Assembly: GCA_964385465.1 (NCBI GenBank)
Contig: CAYLPJ010000033.1
Coordinates: forward strand, 1-64,000
DNA: 64,000 bases
Source of the DNA: CAYLPJ01 sp964385465
GTDB taxonomy: Bacteria > Planctomycetota > Phycisphaerae > SM23-33
Direction: 5' to 3'
Shown here: positions 34,168-44,500 of the stretch, piece by piece
How positions within the stretch are numbered: the stretch's first letter is position 1
How the letters are laid out: each line of letters opens with the position of its first letter
Notes under the pieces: generated by a model
The model's database searches: none
What the model was told of the DNA's origin: nothing
Seen by the model: only the letters and a program-made list of their open reading frames with translations
Translations under genes and position numbers: made by a program

Positions 34168-35679
34168 ATGCCCCCGATGAACGTATTGGTGATCACCAGC
34201 GACCAGCAGCGCTGGGACGCGCTGGGCGTGAACAGCCCTGTGCTGAAGACGCCCGCCCTGGACGCCCTGGCCGCCGAGGGGATCGTCTGCGACCGGGCCT
34301 ATACGCCGAACCCGACTTGCACGCCGGCCCGCGTGTCGCTGCTCACCGGGCATTACCCCTCGCGCCACGGCTGCTACACGATCGGCACGGGGCTGCCGGA
34401 AGACTACCCCACCGTCCCCGGCGCGCTGGCCGAGGCGGGCTGTTTCACCGCCATCTGCGGCAAGGCGCACTACCAGCCTTGCACGGACCAGCCGCTGGGC
34501 ACGCCGCCGGAGAGCATCGAGGCCCCGCCGAAGTGCCGGGACTTCGACTTCTTCCGCCGCTGGTCCGGGCCGTACTACGGCTTCCAGCACGCCCGGTTGG
34601 CGATCGACCACGGGCACCAGCGCGACGCGGCGTCGATGCACTATGGCCTGTGGCTCCGCGAGCGGGGGGTGGACGTCGACCGCTATTTCGGCAACGGGCG
34701 ATACGAGGACTACGGCGCATGGGATCTGCCCGAGGAGTACCACAATTCCCGCTGGACCGCCGACGAGACCATCGCCGCCGTAGACCTCGCCGCCGAGGCC
34801 GGTCGGCCCTTCTTCATCCTCTCGAGCTTCCAGGACCCGCACAACCCGTGCGTCGTCCCCGCGCCTTGGGCGAGCATGTACCGTCCCGAGGACATGCCCG
34901 ACTTCCGCCACCGTGAGGGCGAGTTCGACGACAAGCCCGAGTTCTACCGCCGCTGCCACCAGGGCGGGGAGGGCCTCGGCGACCCCGAGTTGGACGACCA
35001 CAAGCCCTGGTACTGTTTCCGCGGCCTGGCCGACATGGACGAACGCCGCACCCGCGAGCTGACGGCGGCGTACTTCGGCATGGTCAGCCTGATGGACCGC
35101 CACATCGGGCGGATCGTGGACCACCTCCGCGACCGGGGCCTGCTCGAGAGCACGATCGTCGTGTTCACGACGGACCACGGCGACTACCTGGGCAACCACG
35201 GCCTGTGGTGGAAGGGCTTGCCGACGTACGAGGACATGATGCGGCTTCCGTTCATCGTGCGCCACCCCGGCTGCGTCACGCCGGGCTCGAGGAGCCGGGC
35301 GTTCCAGAGCCTGGTGGACATTCCCCGCACGGCCATGGCGGCGCTGGGCGTCGAGCCGCCCGCCGGGCTCCAGGGCGTGGACCAGTCGGAGCCGTGGCGG
35401 GACGCGTCGGCGTCGGCGCGGGACTGGGCGCTGTGCGAGTACCGCCCCACGGAGGGGCCGTTCATGCAGAAGACGTTCCTCCACGGGCAGTGGAAGCTGG
35501 TGGTCTACCACGACCGGGACTACGGCGAGCTGTACGACCTCGATGCCGACCCGGACCAGTACGCCAACCTCTGGGACCGCCGGGAGCACCAGGCGACCAA
35601 GGCGGAACTGCTGGGCCGGTTCATCTCGGCCGAGATGGAGAAAGACGGCGTCCTCCGCCCGCGCGTGGCGTGGGCGTAG
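34168..35679 (+). CDS. Sulfatase with CTPAR active site
   Basis: 503 aa from ATG 34168 (GAGGA upstream; the longer open frame from 33880 adds nonsense). The active-site motif is CTPAR (51-55), Cys type with Ala in place of the usual Ser, followed by VSLLTGHYPSRHG. Metal ligands: SDQQRWD at the front and TTDHGDYLGNHGLWWKG in the centre. There is no signal peptide. CxPAR is tolerated by formylglycine-generating enzyme in known sulfatases. It probably acts on a sulfated sugar; it ends seven bases from the convergent propeller gene. Confidence 0.92.
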   Translation: MPPMNVLVITSDQQRWDALGVNSPVLKTPALDALAAEGIVCDRAYTPNPTCTPARVSLLTGHYPSRHGCYTIGTGLPEDYPTVPGALAEAGCFTAICGKAHYQPCTDQPLGTPPESIEAPPKCRDFDFFRRWSGPYYGFQHARLAIDHGHQRDAASMHYGLWLRERGVDVDRYFGNGRYEDYGAWDLPEEYHNSRWTADETIAAVDLAAEAGRPFFILSSFQDPHNPCVVPAPWASMYRPEDMPDFRHREGEFDDKPEFYRRCHQGGEGLGDPELDDHKPWYCFRGLADMDERRTRELTAAYFGMVSLMDRHIGRIVDHLRDRGLLESTIVVFTTDHGDYLGNHGLWWKGLPTYEDMMRLPFIVRHPGCVTPGSRSRAFQSLVDIPRTAMAALGVEPPAGLQGVDQSEPWRDASASARDWALCEYRPTEGPFMQKTFLHGQWKLVVYHDRDYGELYDLDADPDQYANLWDRREHQATKAELLGRFISAEMEKDGVLRPRVAWA

Positions 35680-35686
35680 CGGGGGG

Positions 35687-38600
35687 CTACTCCGCCGCGA
35701 CGATCGCCACGCCGCTGAGCATGGGCGGCGGGCCTTCGGGATCGCGAGAGACCAGCTCCAGCGAGACCGCCTTGGCGCGGTTCAGCGGCAGCTCGCGGAC
35801 AAGGGCCTTCCGGGAGCCTCCGGCCTCGGCGGCGACATTCAAGCCCTCGATCACCCGTCTGCCGTCGAGCGTCACGTCGAAGACGCGCGGGCGTTCGGGC
35901 TCGGCGAGCTCGCAGAAGTACAGCCGCACGACCGCGGCGGCGGCCTGCTGGACGGTCGGCGGCACGCGGACGGTCAGGCGGACCGGACCGGCCAGGGCGA
36001 AGCTGTGCAGCCAGGGCATCTCCGTGCCCTCGATGCCGGCCCAGTCCGGGTTGCGCCCGACGGTCCGCAGCGGCGGGGCGTCCTCGGGGGCTTCCACGCC
36101 GAGCCCCGCGCGGGCGACCTTCGGCCCGTACGGCTGGCTGCCGAGGCAGCGCCCATAGGCGGTAGGGCGGGGCCAGGCGTGCCAGATCAGCCCGTCGCCG
36201 TCCGGCCGGTCGCCGGGCGCGGCGAGGTTCAGCCGCACGCCCGCCGGCCCCGGCCGGCCCGAGCCGCCGATGCCGAAGTGAAAGTGCCGCTCGTCGCTCA
36301 TCAGCGCCAGCGAGGTCTTGTAGTTGTAGGCGCACTGGCAGGAACTGCCCCCCTCGGGCACGATCACCAGCCCGCCGGCGGGGATCATGTTGATCCAGCA
36401 GCTCGAGCGGATGATGGGGTACTGGTAGACGCCGCTCTGCCCGGCGAGGTCGCGGAAACCCAGCGAACTCTGGCGGGACATCGACAGCGTCGGGCAGCCA
36501 GAGAGCGTCCCGCACAGCAGTGCCAGACCCGCCGAATACTGCTTCCGCCCGCCAGCCATCGGCGGGATGGGCCGGCCGGTCTTCAGGTCGTACGCCTTCG
36601 GCGTATACAGCACGCCGCCGGTGATGAAGGGGGCGACGATCTTCGTCTTCTCCACCCGCCAGAGCGTCCGGCCGTCTTCGGCGGCGTAGGCGGCGATGCC
36701 CCCGCCGGCCTTGGCGGCGCCGCGGTCGAGCATGGTCCGCCCGAACGGCACGGGGGTGGCGACGACGACGCCGTCGGCGGCCCAGAGGCTGTTGACCGTG
36801 GGTGTGACGTCGTCGGTCTCCCACAGTGGCTCGCCCGTGGCCAGGTCCAGGGCGCGAAGCGTCCGCGGCCCGGGGGCGTCGGCCTTGGCCCCGCGGCGCC
36901 GCTTGACGTAGCCGTATCGAGGCACGCCCTCGATGACGAACACCCGCCCCCCGTCGATGGCGATCGCGTCGGAGTCGATGCCCGCCGCGGGCTTGTGCAC
37001 CCACGCCGCCCGGCCGGCGGGCTTCGCCAGCGCGAACAGCACCCGGTTGACCGGGTAGGCCTTGGACCACCACTCGTGCTTGACGTTCGCCCACCCCAGC
37101 GTGCCGACGATCCGCCCGTCCGTCGCCGCGAGGTACTCCCATTCCAGGCCCTTGGCACCGCCGGCGGGCATGGCCTCCGGCGGCGGGGCGAGCTCGTCGT
37201 GCGTGCTGCCCGTGGCCGGGTCGATGCGCAGGCACCGCAGGCGGTCGAGGGCGTAGACGAACTGCCGGTCCACGGCCAGCGAAGGGCCGCGATAGGCCGC
37301 CGGCCAGTGGGCGAGGTCGCGGATCTCCCGCCGCCAGAGCACGCGGCCGTTGTAGACGTCCATGGCCGTCAGGTGGTCCGTGCCGGGGATGAAGCACCGG
37401 CCTTGGACGACCAGCGGCGCGGGGCCCCGGAAGTGGCGGCTGACGGCGTCGGCGGGTCCCGGGCCGCCGAACCACACGGCCTTGAGGGGCAGGCGGACGC
37501 GGCGCTCATCCGAGGAGACGCTCTTGCCGGGCCCGCCGTACTGGTGCGTCCACTCGCCGGCGCCCGCCAGCCGGCCGCGGCGGACAATCATCGCGCCGTC
37601 GGCGACGCGGATCTCCCCGGCCGGGACGTCGGCGCCCAACAGCGCCCGGCGCAGCTCGTCCCGGCCGCCGGCGGGGCAGGCGATGTGCACCTCCCCGCCG
37701 CAGGGGCGGAGCACGCGGACCATCTCGGCCAGTGCCCCCGCGGCATTGGGGCCGCTGGGCGGGGCGGCGGCGAAGACGGCGTTGGCGAAGTAGTCCGTGT
37801 AGGGCAGCTTTGGTCCGCCGAGGCGATGGACGACGACGCGCGGGCCGTAGAGCCGCTTCGCCCGCAGCCCGCGACGCAGGTCCTCCGGGTCGGCGGACGT
37901 GGCGTGCAGGACCAGGTCGTAGGTCGCGGCGTGCCGGGCCAGCGTGTCGGCCGAGGTGGGCCCGAGGACCAGGCAGTAGCCTCTGCCCTCCGTTGCCGGC
38001 GGGGGCGAGGGGGGCTCGGGTGTCGCCGCCGGCTCGGCCCCGGCGCCTCCTGCGGGGGCGAAGCAGTAGACCAGCCCGGCGGTCGTGCTGGCGATCAGCC
38101 GCCGCCCGGCCAGGCACATGGCCCGGACCTGCCCGCGGACCTTCGCCTGCCACAACCGCTCCCCGTCGTCGGCGGCGAAGGCCTGGACGGTCCCGCGTCC
38201 GCCGGCGAGGATCGTCCCGCCGGCCTGGAGCAGCGCGTAGACGCGGTCCACCTTCGCCGACCATCGCCGGATCCTGCCCGGCTCGACGAAGTGCCCCATC
38301 GTGTGGCGGATGACCGTCTTCTTGCCGATCGCCCCGCGGACCTTCGCGATGTCCACCGCGATCAGCCTGCCCCGGCCGATCAGCGTAATCAGCCCGTCGT
38401 CGGCCAGCACGCCGCGGGAGCCGCCGCGGAGGCTGAAGACCTCCCGCCCGGTCCGCTCGTCGAGGGCGACCAGCGTGGCCAGCTCGAAGATGTCCGCCTC
38501 GGGGCCCTTGCTCTTGCGGCGGAGCTGCGAGCCGAACTCCTTGGCCAGCGTGTCGGCCTGGGTGAACACCAGCCCCCGGGCCGCCATCAAGCGGGCGCCG

Positions 38601-39412
38601 CCGGTGAAATCTCCGTCGGCCTCGTGGTAGAGGCACTCGCCGGTGGCCTTGTCGAACAGCGCAGGCGTGGACCGCCCGCAAGCGACGATCAGCCGTCGGC
38701 CGCTGACCGCCATGTACCCCTGCGGCGAGACGCCGCCCATCGTCACCTGGTGCGGGCGGGCCATGTAGCGGATGCCGCACGTGTCGTTCGTCCAGATCGG
38801 CTTGCCCGTGCGGGCGTCCAGGCAGCAGACGGCCACGCCTTCCGACGCGAGCATGCCGAACGCCGCGTACGCCCGGTCGCCCTCGACCAGCACGCCCGAG
38901 CGAACGGGCCGGCGGGAGATCATCTGCTCGTTGCCGATCAGGCGGCTGTCGGGGACGGCCGGGCGGAATCGCCAGACCGGCTCGCCGGCGTCGGCGGTCA
39001 GGCAGTAGACGAACCCGTCGTCGGAGCCGAACAGCACGTTGCCGCCGTGGAACTCCGGCGCCAGGCGGACGGGGGCATCGGTGGTGTACCGCCACAGCTC
39101 GCGCCCGGTGTCGGCGTCGAGGGCGTGGAGTGCGTGGTCGGCCGAGGAGGCGTAGTACACACGCCGCCCGTCGGAGGAGACGGCGAAGGCGTAGTCGAAG
39201 TCGATCCGCTGCGGCTCCCAGGCCGGCTCGCGCCAGGCGGGCCGCGGCGCGTGGTCGGCCGCGTGGGCCCAGGCCAGGCGGTACGGCGGGGTGAGCTCGA
39301 TGTCGGCGTAGCCTGTCCGGCGGGTGTTGGCGTGGGGCACGCCGGGCTCGGCGGGGGCCGGTGCGGCGGCCAGCAGGGCCACCGCGAGAGACAGCGCGGG
39401 CGTTCGGGCCAT
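35687..39412 (-). CDS. PQQ-like beta-propeller protein with internal methyltransferase-like domain (paralogue 3)
   Basis: 1,241 aa with a signal peptide (MARTPALSLAVALLAAAPAPA). Unlike its paralogues the propeller comes first (about 25-455: ALDADTGRELWRYT, CLDARTGKPIWTND, ALDERTGREVFSLR). The methyltransferase-like domain sits in the middle (about 480-625: YCLVLGPTSADTLARHAATY ... EMVRVLRPCGGEVHIACP), then the GEWTHQYGGPGKSV junction and a second propeller (about 630-1100: MDVYNGRVLWRREI). A C-terminal beta-sandwich follows (about 1140-1240). It lies 16 bases downstream of the 662-aa gene, so the two are an operon. Confidence 0.87.
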   Translation of the reverse strand: MARTPALSLAVALLAAAPAPAEPGVPHANTRRTGYADIELTPPYRLAWAHAADHAPRPAWREPAWEPQRIDFDYAFAVSSDGRRVYYASSADHALHALDADTGRELWRYTTDAPVRLAPEFHGGNVLFGSDDGFVYCLTADAGEPVWRFRPAVPDSRLIGNEQMISRRPVRSGVLVEGDRAYAAFGMLASEGVAVCCLDARTGKPIWTNDTCGIRYMARPHQVTMGGVSPQGYMAVSGRRLIVACGRSTPALFDKATGECLYHEADGDFTGGARLMAARGLVFTQADTLAKEFGSQLRRKSKGPEADIFELATLVALDERTGREVFSLRGGSRGVLADDGLITLIGRGRLIAVDIAKVRGAIGKKTVIRHTMGHFVEPGRIRRWSAKVDRVYALLQAGGTILAGGRGTVQAFAADDGERLWQAKVRGQVRAMCLAGRRLIASTTAGLVYCFAPAGGAGAEPAATPEPPSPPPATEGRGYCLVLGPTSADTLARHAATYDLVLHATSADPEDLRRGLRAKRLYGPRVVVHRLGGPKLPYTDYFANAVFAAAPPSGPNAAGALAEMVRVLRPCGGEVHIACPAGGRDELRRALLGADVPAGEIRVADGAMIVRRGRLAGAGEWTHQYGGPGKSVSSDERRVRLPLKAVWFGGPGPADAVSRHFRGPAPLVVQGRCFIPGTDHLTAMDVYNGRVLWRREIRDLAHWPAAYRGPSLAVDRQFVYALDRLRCLRIDPATGSTHDELAPPPEAMPAGGAKGLEWEYLAATDGRIVGTLGWANVKHEWWSKAYPVNRVLFALAKPAGRAAWVHKPAAGIDSDAIAIDGGRVFVIEGVPRYGYVKRRRGAKADAPGPRTLRALDLATGEPLWETDDVTPTVNSLWAADGVVVATPVPFGRTMLDRGAAKAGGGIAAYAAEDGRTLWRVEKTKIVAPFITGGVLYTPKAYDLKTGRPIPPMAGGRKQYSAGLALLCGTLSGCPTLSMSRQSSLGFRDLAGQSGVYQYPIIRSSCWINMIPAGGLVIVPEGGSSCQCAYNYKTSLALMSDERHFHFGIGGSGRPGPAGVRLNLAAPGDRPDGDGLIWHAWPRPTAYGRCLGSQPYGPKVARAGLGVEAPEDAPPLRTVGRNPDWAGIEGTEMPWLHSFALAGPVRLTVRVPPTVQQAAAAVVRLYFCELAEPERPRVFDVTLDGRRVIEGLNVAAEAGGSRKALVRELPLNRAKAVSLELVSRDPEGPPPMLSGVAIVAAE

Positions 39413-39428
39413 TGTCGGCCTCCTGGGA

Positions 39429-41417
39429 TCAGCGGTTGGTGAACGTGTACCCGCCGGCGTCGTCGACGGTGCCGGTGAACACGGCCCCGCCGGCGCGAAC
39501 GGTCAGCGTCCCCCCAAGCCACTCCTGGTGGATCAGCCCGTCGGCGCCGCGGTCGGCGTCTGTGTAGACGGTGCGCCCGTGGTCGGCCCAGTCGTGCTCG
39601 CGCCCGTGCCGCCAGACCTTGAAGCCGGCCAGCGTGTCGGCGTACTGCACGCGGAGCCCGCGCCCGTCGCAAGACGTGAGCTTGGCGGCGCCTTTGTCGA
39701 TGGCGGAGACGTCGAGCTTCGAGTTGGCCAGCACGGCCTTCTTGAACGCCTCGTAGGGCGTGCCCTCGCCGACCTCGACGGCGACGCCGCAGAACCGCCC
39801 GCCGCTGCCCTTGCCGGCGACGACCTTGTGATCCGGCCAGCGGGGCGTCTTCTTGTCGCCCTTGGTCTTGAAGTGGATCGCCTCGGTCAGCTCGTCATCG
39901 ACGCCGCGGATCGTCGCGTTCAGCGGGTGCAGGGCGATCCACGTCTTCTCGCAACGGAGGAACGTCACGCCGCCGACCCGCTCGACACCGACCTTCGCGG
40001 GCAGGACCCACCGCCACGGCGCGTCGCCGTCGGCGACCAGCCAGACGGCCAGGTTGCCCATCTGCCCCACGCGGTTGGGCCCGGCGACCTTGCCCTTGGC
40101 GTACTGGGGCGAGCCGGGGTGCGTCGGATCGGGGCCGGGAACGCATTGGATGTCCGCGACGCCGCGCTCGCTGTCGAAGGCCAGCAGCTTCCAGCCGCTG
40201 ACGTCCCCGCCGTCGGTGCTGGTGCCCTCGGCCAGCGAGCCCATCTGGAACGTGCGGCCGAAGTAGTGCGTCTCGTGATATTCCGGCTGACCGTACTTGC
40301 CTGTCTGCGGGGCGGAGTAGGCGGCCTTGGAGGCGAAGATCTCGACGGGGCGATCGAAGCGCTTGCGTGCGAGGTTCATCACGGCCGGCGGGGGCCGGTA
40401 GGCGCTGGTGATCACGTGCACCTCGTCGGATTCCCAGTGCGTGTTGGGGTGCGGGGCGTCGCCGAAGAGCACCCAGCAGTGCGCCGCCGCCGGGCAGAAC
40501 GGCTGGACGTGGTTGTAGTCCCGCTTCGTCGGCCCGTTGAACCCGCCGCGCCAGTATTTCACCGCCGCGGCCGTGTACAGCCAGTCCAGGCAGGCCTTGG
40601 CCATCGCACGGACCTCGGGGTCCTTGGCGAAGTCGTACAGGTTGTGCAGCGGGGTCATGGTGTGCCCGATGTAGTTCTCCGAGTCCCACTCCCCCATGCC
40701 GATCCGGTACAGCGACTTCGCATACGTGCGAAAGTGCTCCTTGTACTTCGCGGCCGTGTCGCGGTTGCCCGTTTTCTCGGCGAACAGGTAGACAGCGACC
40801 CATCGCATCATCGAGAGGTTTTCGGTGGTGCGGATGTCGACCCAACTGTTCTTGGCCTCGGGCGTCCAGCCGCTCGCCTTCTTGTAAGCGTGGTGCGGGC
40901 GGCGCATGGGGTCCTTCTCGGTCCAGGCCTTCGCGCCGCGGACCATCCGCTTGCGGTAGTCCTCGCGCAGGAGGTCCCCGAAGTAGAAATACTTGCGGAC
41001 CTGGTGCTTGAGCGTGAAGCACGCGAAGTAGTCGATCCCCGCCGTGTGCTTGTGCCAGCTCTTCGCCGCGTGGTCCTCGCCCTGGAGGCCCTTCAGCCCC
41101 GCCTCGGGCTTGCCCCCGAGCACGTGGGCCATCAGGTAACCGTAGTAGCGTTTCTCGTTCTCGAAGTACGTGTTGCCCCGGGACCGCTCGGAGGCCTGCC
41201 CGGCGATCACGTGCCTTGCCCGCTCCTGGAACCCACGTTCCCACTCCGCCGGCCAGGGGTTGCGCAGGGCCTCCGGCACGGGCTTGGCCCGGTAGACGGC
41301 CTTGCCCTCGGGGCCCTCGCGCACCATGTCGTTCAGCGTCCACTCCGCTTTCGCGGCGGGCAGGCAGCACGCCGGCACGGCGGCCGCGACGGCTACCAGT
41401 CGAGTCCGAAGAGTCAT
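39429..41417 (-). CDS. Large secreted protein, possibly an alpha/alpha-toroid carbohydrate enzyme
   Basis: 662 aa from ATG 41417, with AGGAG ten bases upstream. Signal peptide MTLRTRLVAVAAAVPACCLPAAKA. Residues about 25-330 are rich in long aromatic helices (YFACFTLKHQVRKYFYFGDL, NLSMMRWVAVYLFAEKTGNR, SENYIGHTMTPLHNLYDF); the C-terminal part is beta-rich. This outline fits alpha/alpha-barrel glycosidases or polysaccharide lyases (heparinase II/III-like layout), but I cannot name a family, so the function remains open. It is cotranscribed with propeller paralogue 3 and divergent from paralogue 4. Confidence 0.72.
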   Translation of the reverse strand: MTLRTRLVAVAAAVPACCLPAAKAEWTLNDMVREGPEGKAVYRAKPVPEALRNPWPAEWERGFQERARHVIAGQASERSRGNTYFENEKRYYGYLMAHVLGGKPEAGLKGLQGEDHAAKSWHKHTAGIDYFACFTLKHQVRKYFYFGDLLREDYRKRMVRGAKAWTEKDPMRRPHHAYKKASGWTPEAKNSWVDIRTTENLSMMRWVAVYLFAEKTGNRDTAAKYKEHFRTYAKSLYRIGMGEWDSENYIGHTMTPLHNLYDFAKDPEVRAMAKACLDWLYTAAAVKYWRGGFNGPTKRDYNHVQPFCPAAAHCWVLFGDAPHPNTHWESDEVHVITSAYRPPPAVMNLARKRFDRPVEIFASKAAYSAPQTGKYGQPEYHETHYFGRTFQMGSLAEGTSTDGGDVSGWKLLAFDSERGVADIQCVPGPDPTHPGSPQYAKGKVAGPNRVGQMGNLAVWLVADGDAPWRWVLPAKVGVERVGGVTFLRCEKTWIALHPLNATIRGVDDELTEAIHFKTKGDKKTPRWPDHKVVAGKGSGGRFCGVAVEVGEGTPYEAFKKAVLANSKLDVSAIDKGAAKLTSCDGRGLRVQYADTLAGFKVWRHGREHDWADHGRTVYTDADRGADGLIHQEWLGGTLTVRAGGAVFTGTVDDAGGYTFTNR

Positions 41418-41559
41418 ATCTGCACGCTCCTGGGTTACAAGGATGATTCGAGTATACCGACCAGCGCCCCCCCGCTGCCACCGCCGCGGGCCAGGCCGCT
41501 GACAAGGTCGGGGTCGATCCGGTAGAATCGTCCGCGGTCCCACACGAAGGAGACACACC

Positions 41560-44500
41560 ATGTCCATGCGAACTCGATGGGCGATCCGGCTGGGGGCGGT
41601 TCTGGCGGCGGGGCTTCCGGCGGGCGGCGCCGCCGTGGCGGCCGAGGCCGACGCGACGGCCCGGCAGCTCCTCAAGGCCACCGGTTTCGAAGGCGGGGTG
41701 ATCGTCCATGTCGGCTGCGGCGACGGAGAGCTGACCGCCGCGCTGGCCGGCGGGAAGGCCCGCCTCGTCGACGGGCTGACGCGCGACGCCGCGTCCGTCG
41801 CGGCCGCGAGGCGGCGGCTTCACGACGCCGGCGTGGCCGGCAAGGCGACGGTTCAGCACTGGACGGGCAAGCGGTTGCCGTACGTGGACAACTTCGTCAA
41901 TCTCCTGGTCGCCGACGTCGGGCTGGACGTCCCGGGCGCGGAGGTCCTCCGCGTGCTGGCGCCCGAGGGCGTCGCGTACGTCCGCGACGGCGGGGGGTGG
42001 AAGAAGACGGTCAAGCCCGTCCCGGCCGAGACCGACGAATGGACGCATTTCCTCTACGATCCCACCAACAACGCCGTCTCCCACGACAAGGCCATCCAGC
42101 CGCTGCGGCACCTCCAGTGGATCGGCCGGCCCCGGTATTCGAGGCATCACGACCACATGTCGTCGGTCAGCGCGATGGTCTCGTCCGGCGGGCGGATTTT
42201 CTACATCTTCGACCACGCCAACCCGCTGTCGATCCAGCTCCCGTCGCGGTGGCAGCTCGTGGCCCGGGACGCGTACAACGGGGCGGTATTGTGGCGGCGC
42301 GACATCCCGGAGTGGGAGACGCAGCTCGTGCGGCTCAAGAGCGGCCCGGCGGACCTGCCGCGGCGCCTGGTGGCCAAGGGAGACACGGTGTACGCGACGC
42401 TGGGCTACGGCACGCCGGTGACGGCACTGGACGCCGCGACGGGCGAGACGGTGCACACCTACACGGGCACGGAGGGCACCGATGAGATCCTGCTGGCCGG
42501 CGGTGAGCTGCTGCTGACCGCCAGCCTGCCGGGCAAGCCGGGCGGCAACGAGGACCGCGCCCGGCGCATCCTGGCCGTGGACGCCGAGAGCGGCTCGGCC
42601 CGCTGGGAGGTCACCCGCCCGTGGGTGGGCAAGGTCACGCTGACGGCCGACGAGAAGCGCGTGCTGTTCTTCGACGGCGAGCGCGTGGTCTGCCTGGACC
42701 GGGGGACCGGCAAGGAGCGGTGGCGTTCGGAGCAGCTCGCCAAGCGCACGGTCCTGCCGACGTACTTCGGCTCGACGCTGGTCATCCACGACGGCGTGGT
42801 GCTCTTCGCCGGCGGGGACAACAGCGGCAAGGGGTACCATCGCGATCACGGCAAGGAGATCACGGCCCTGGACGCCGCGACGGGCAAGACGCTGTGGCAG
42901 GCCCCGCACCCGCCGGGCGGCTACCGCAGCAGCGAGGACATCTTCGTGATCGACGGGACGGTCTGGTTCGGCGACATCATGCACGCCCGGCCGATGAAGA
43001 GCGAAGGCGAGGTCACCGGGCTGGACCTGGCCACCGGCAAGGTGAAGGCCCGCTTCAAGCCCGACGTGCCCAAGACCACCTACTGGTTCCACCACCGCTG
43101 CTACCGCGCCAAGGCCACGGAGAACTACCTGCTGACCTCGCGGACCGGCATCGAGTTCGTCGACTTCCGCAACGAGCACTGGATCCTGCATCACTGGGTC
43201 CGCGGGCCCTGCCTGTACGGGATCATGCCCGCCAACGGGATGATCTACAACGGCCCCCACCCCTGCGCGTGCTACCTGGAGGCCAAGCTGTTCGGCTTCA
43301 ACGCCCTGGCGCCGGCGTCCCCCTCGCGGCAGGTGACCGAGCCGGAGCCGGGGCGACACCGCCCCGGAGAGGCGAAGGTCGCCGCCGCGCCTGAGCCCGC
43401 CGAGGGCGACTGGCCCACGCTGCGCGGCGACGCCGAGCGCAGCGGCCGGTGCGTCACGGGTGCGCCGACGGCCCTGGCCGAAGCCTGGAAGGCGAAGCTG
43501 GGCGGGCGGCTGAGCGCGCCGGTCATCGCCGGCGGGCGCGTGCTGGTCGCGCGGATCGACGCCCACGCCGTGGCGTGCCTCGACGCCGCCACGGGCGACC
43601 CGCGGTGGACGTACCTCGCCGGCGGGCGGGTGGACTCCCCGCCGACGGTCTGGCGCGGCCGGGCGCTGTTCGGTTCGGCCGACGGGTGGGTCACGTGCCT
43701 TCGCCTGAGCGACGGGGCGGTCTGCTGGCGGTTCCGCGCGGCCCCGGCGGCGATGCGCCTGGGCGCGGACGAGCAGGTCGAGTCGGCCTGGCCGGTGCAC
43801 GGGACGGTCCTGGTGCGCCCGGGCAAGTCGGCGGGCGAGGCCGAGGTGTGGTGCCTGGCCGGGCGGTCGATGTACCTCGACGGCGGGCTTCGCCTGCTGC
43901 GCCTGGACGCGGCCACCGGGCGGCCGATCGCCGAGCGGGTTCTGGACGACCGCGATCCCGAGGCCGGGAAGGGCCGCGGCCTCCAGGTGCGTCACCGCGG
44001 GCTGAACATGCCCGTCGCCCTGCCGGACGTGCTGGTGGACGACGGCACGTGGGTGTACATGCGTTCCCAGAAGTTCACGCCGGAGGGCACGCGGCAGGAG
44101 CTGGACGTGCCCATCCAGGCCCAGCGGATGCAGAAGGGCCAGGGCCAGCACCTCTTCTCGCCCACGGGCCTGCTGGACGACGCGTGGTGGCACCGCTCGT
44201 ACTGGATCTACGGGCGGGTGTGGAAGTCCGGCGCGGGCGGATACTACCAGGCGGGGCGTTTCGCCCCCGCGGGCCGGCCGATGGTCTTCGACGAGGACAC
44301 CGTCTACAGCTTCGGCCGCAAACCGATGTACTACCGCTGGACCACGCCGATGGAGTACCACCTGCACGCGGCGCCGAAGGACGTGAAGGTCAAGCGGCTG
44401 GGCAAGCGCAAGCCCGGCTTCGGTGCCATGCGCAAGCCCACCGAGCGCATCGAGACCACCTGGTCGCTGGACGTGCCCATCCTCGTCCGCGCCATGGTCC

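Noticed and set aside
35543..39442. 1,299-codon plus-strand open frame opposite propeller paralogue 3, and similar frames at 39324-41525 and 44909-47839
   Set aside because: Repetitive Arg/Gly/Asp/Val composition and wrong strand relative to clear protein families.
39895..44367. 1,490-codon minus-strand frame
   Set aside because: Crosses two real genes on opposite strands (the 662-aa gene in another frame and paralogue 4 antisense), so it cannot be a gene.
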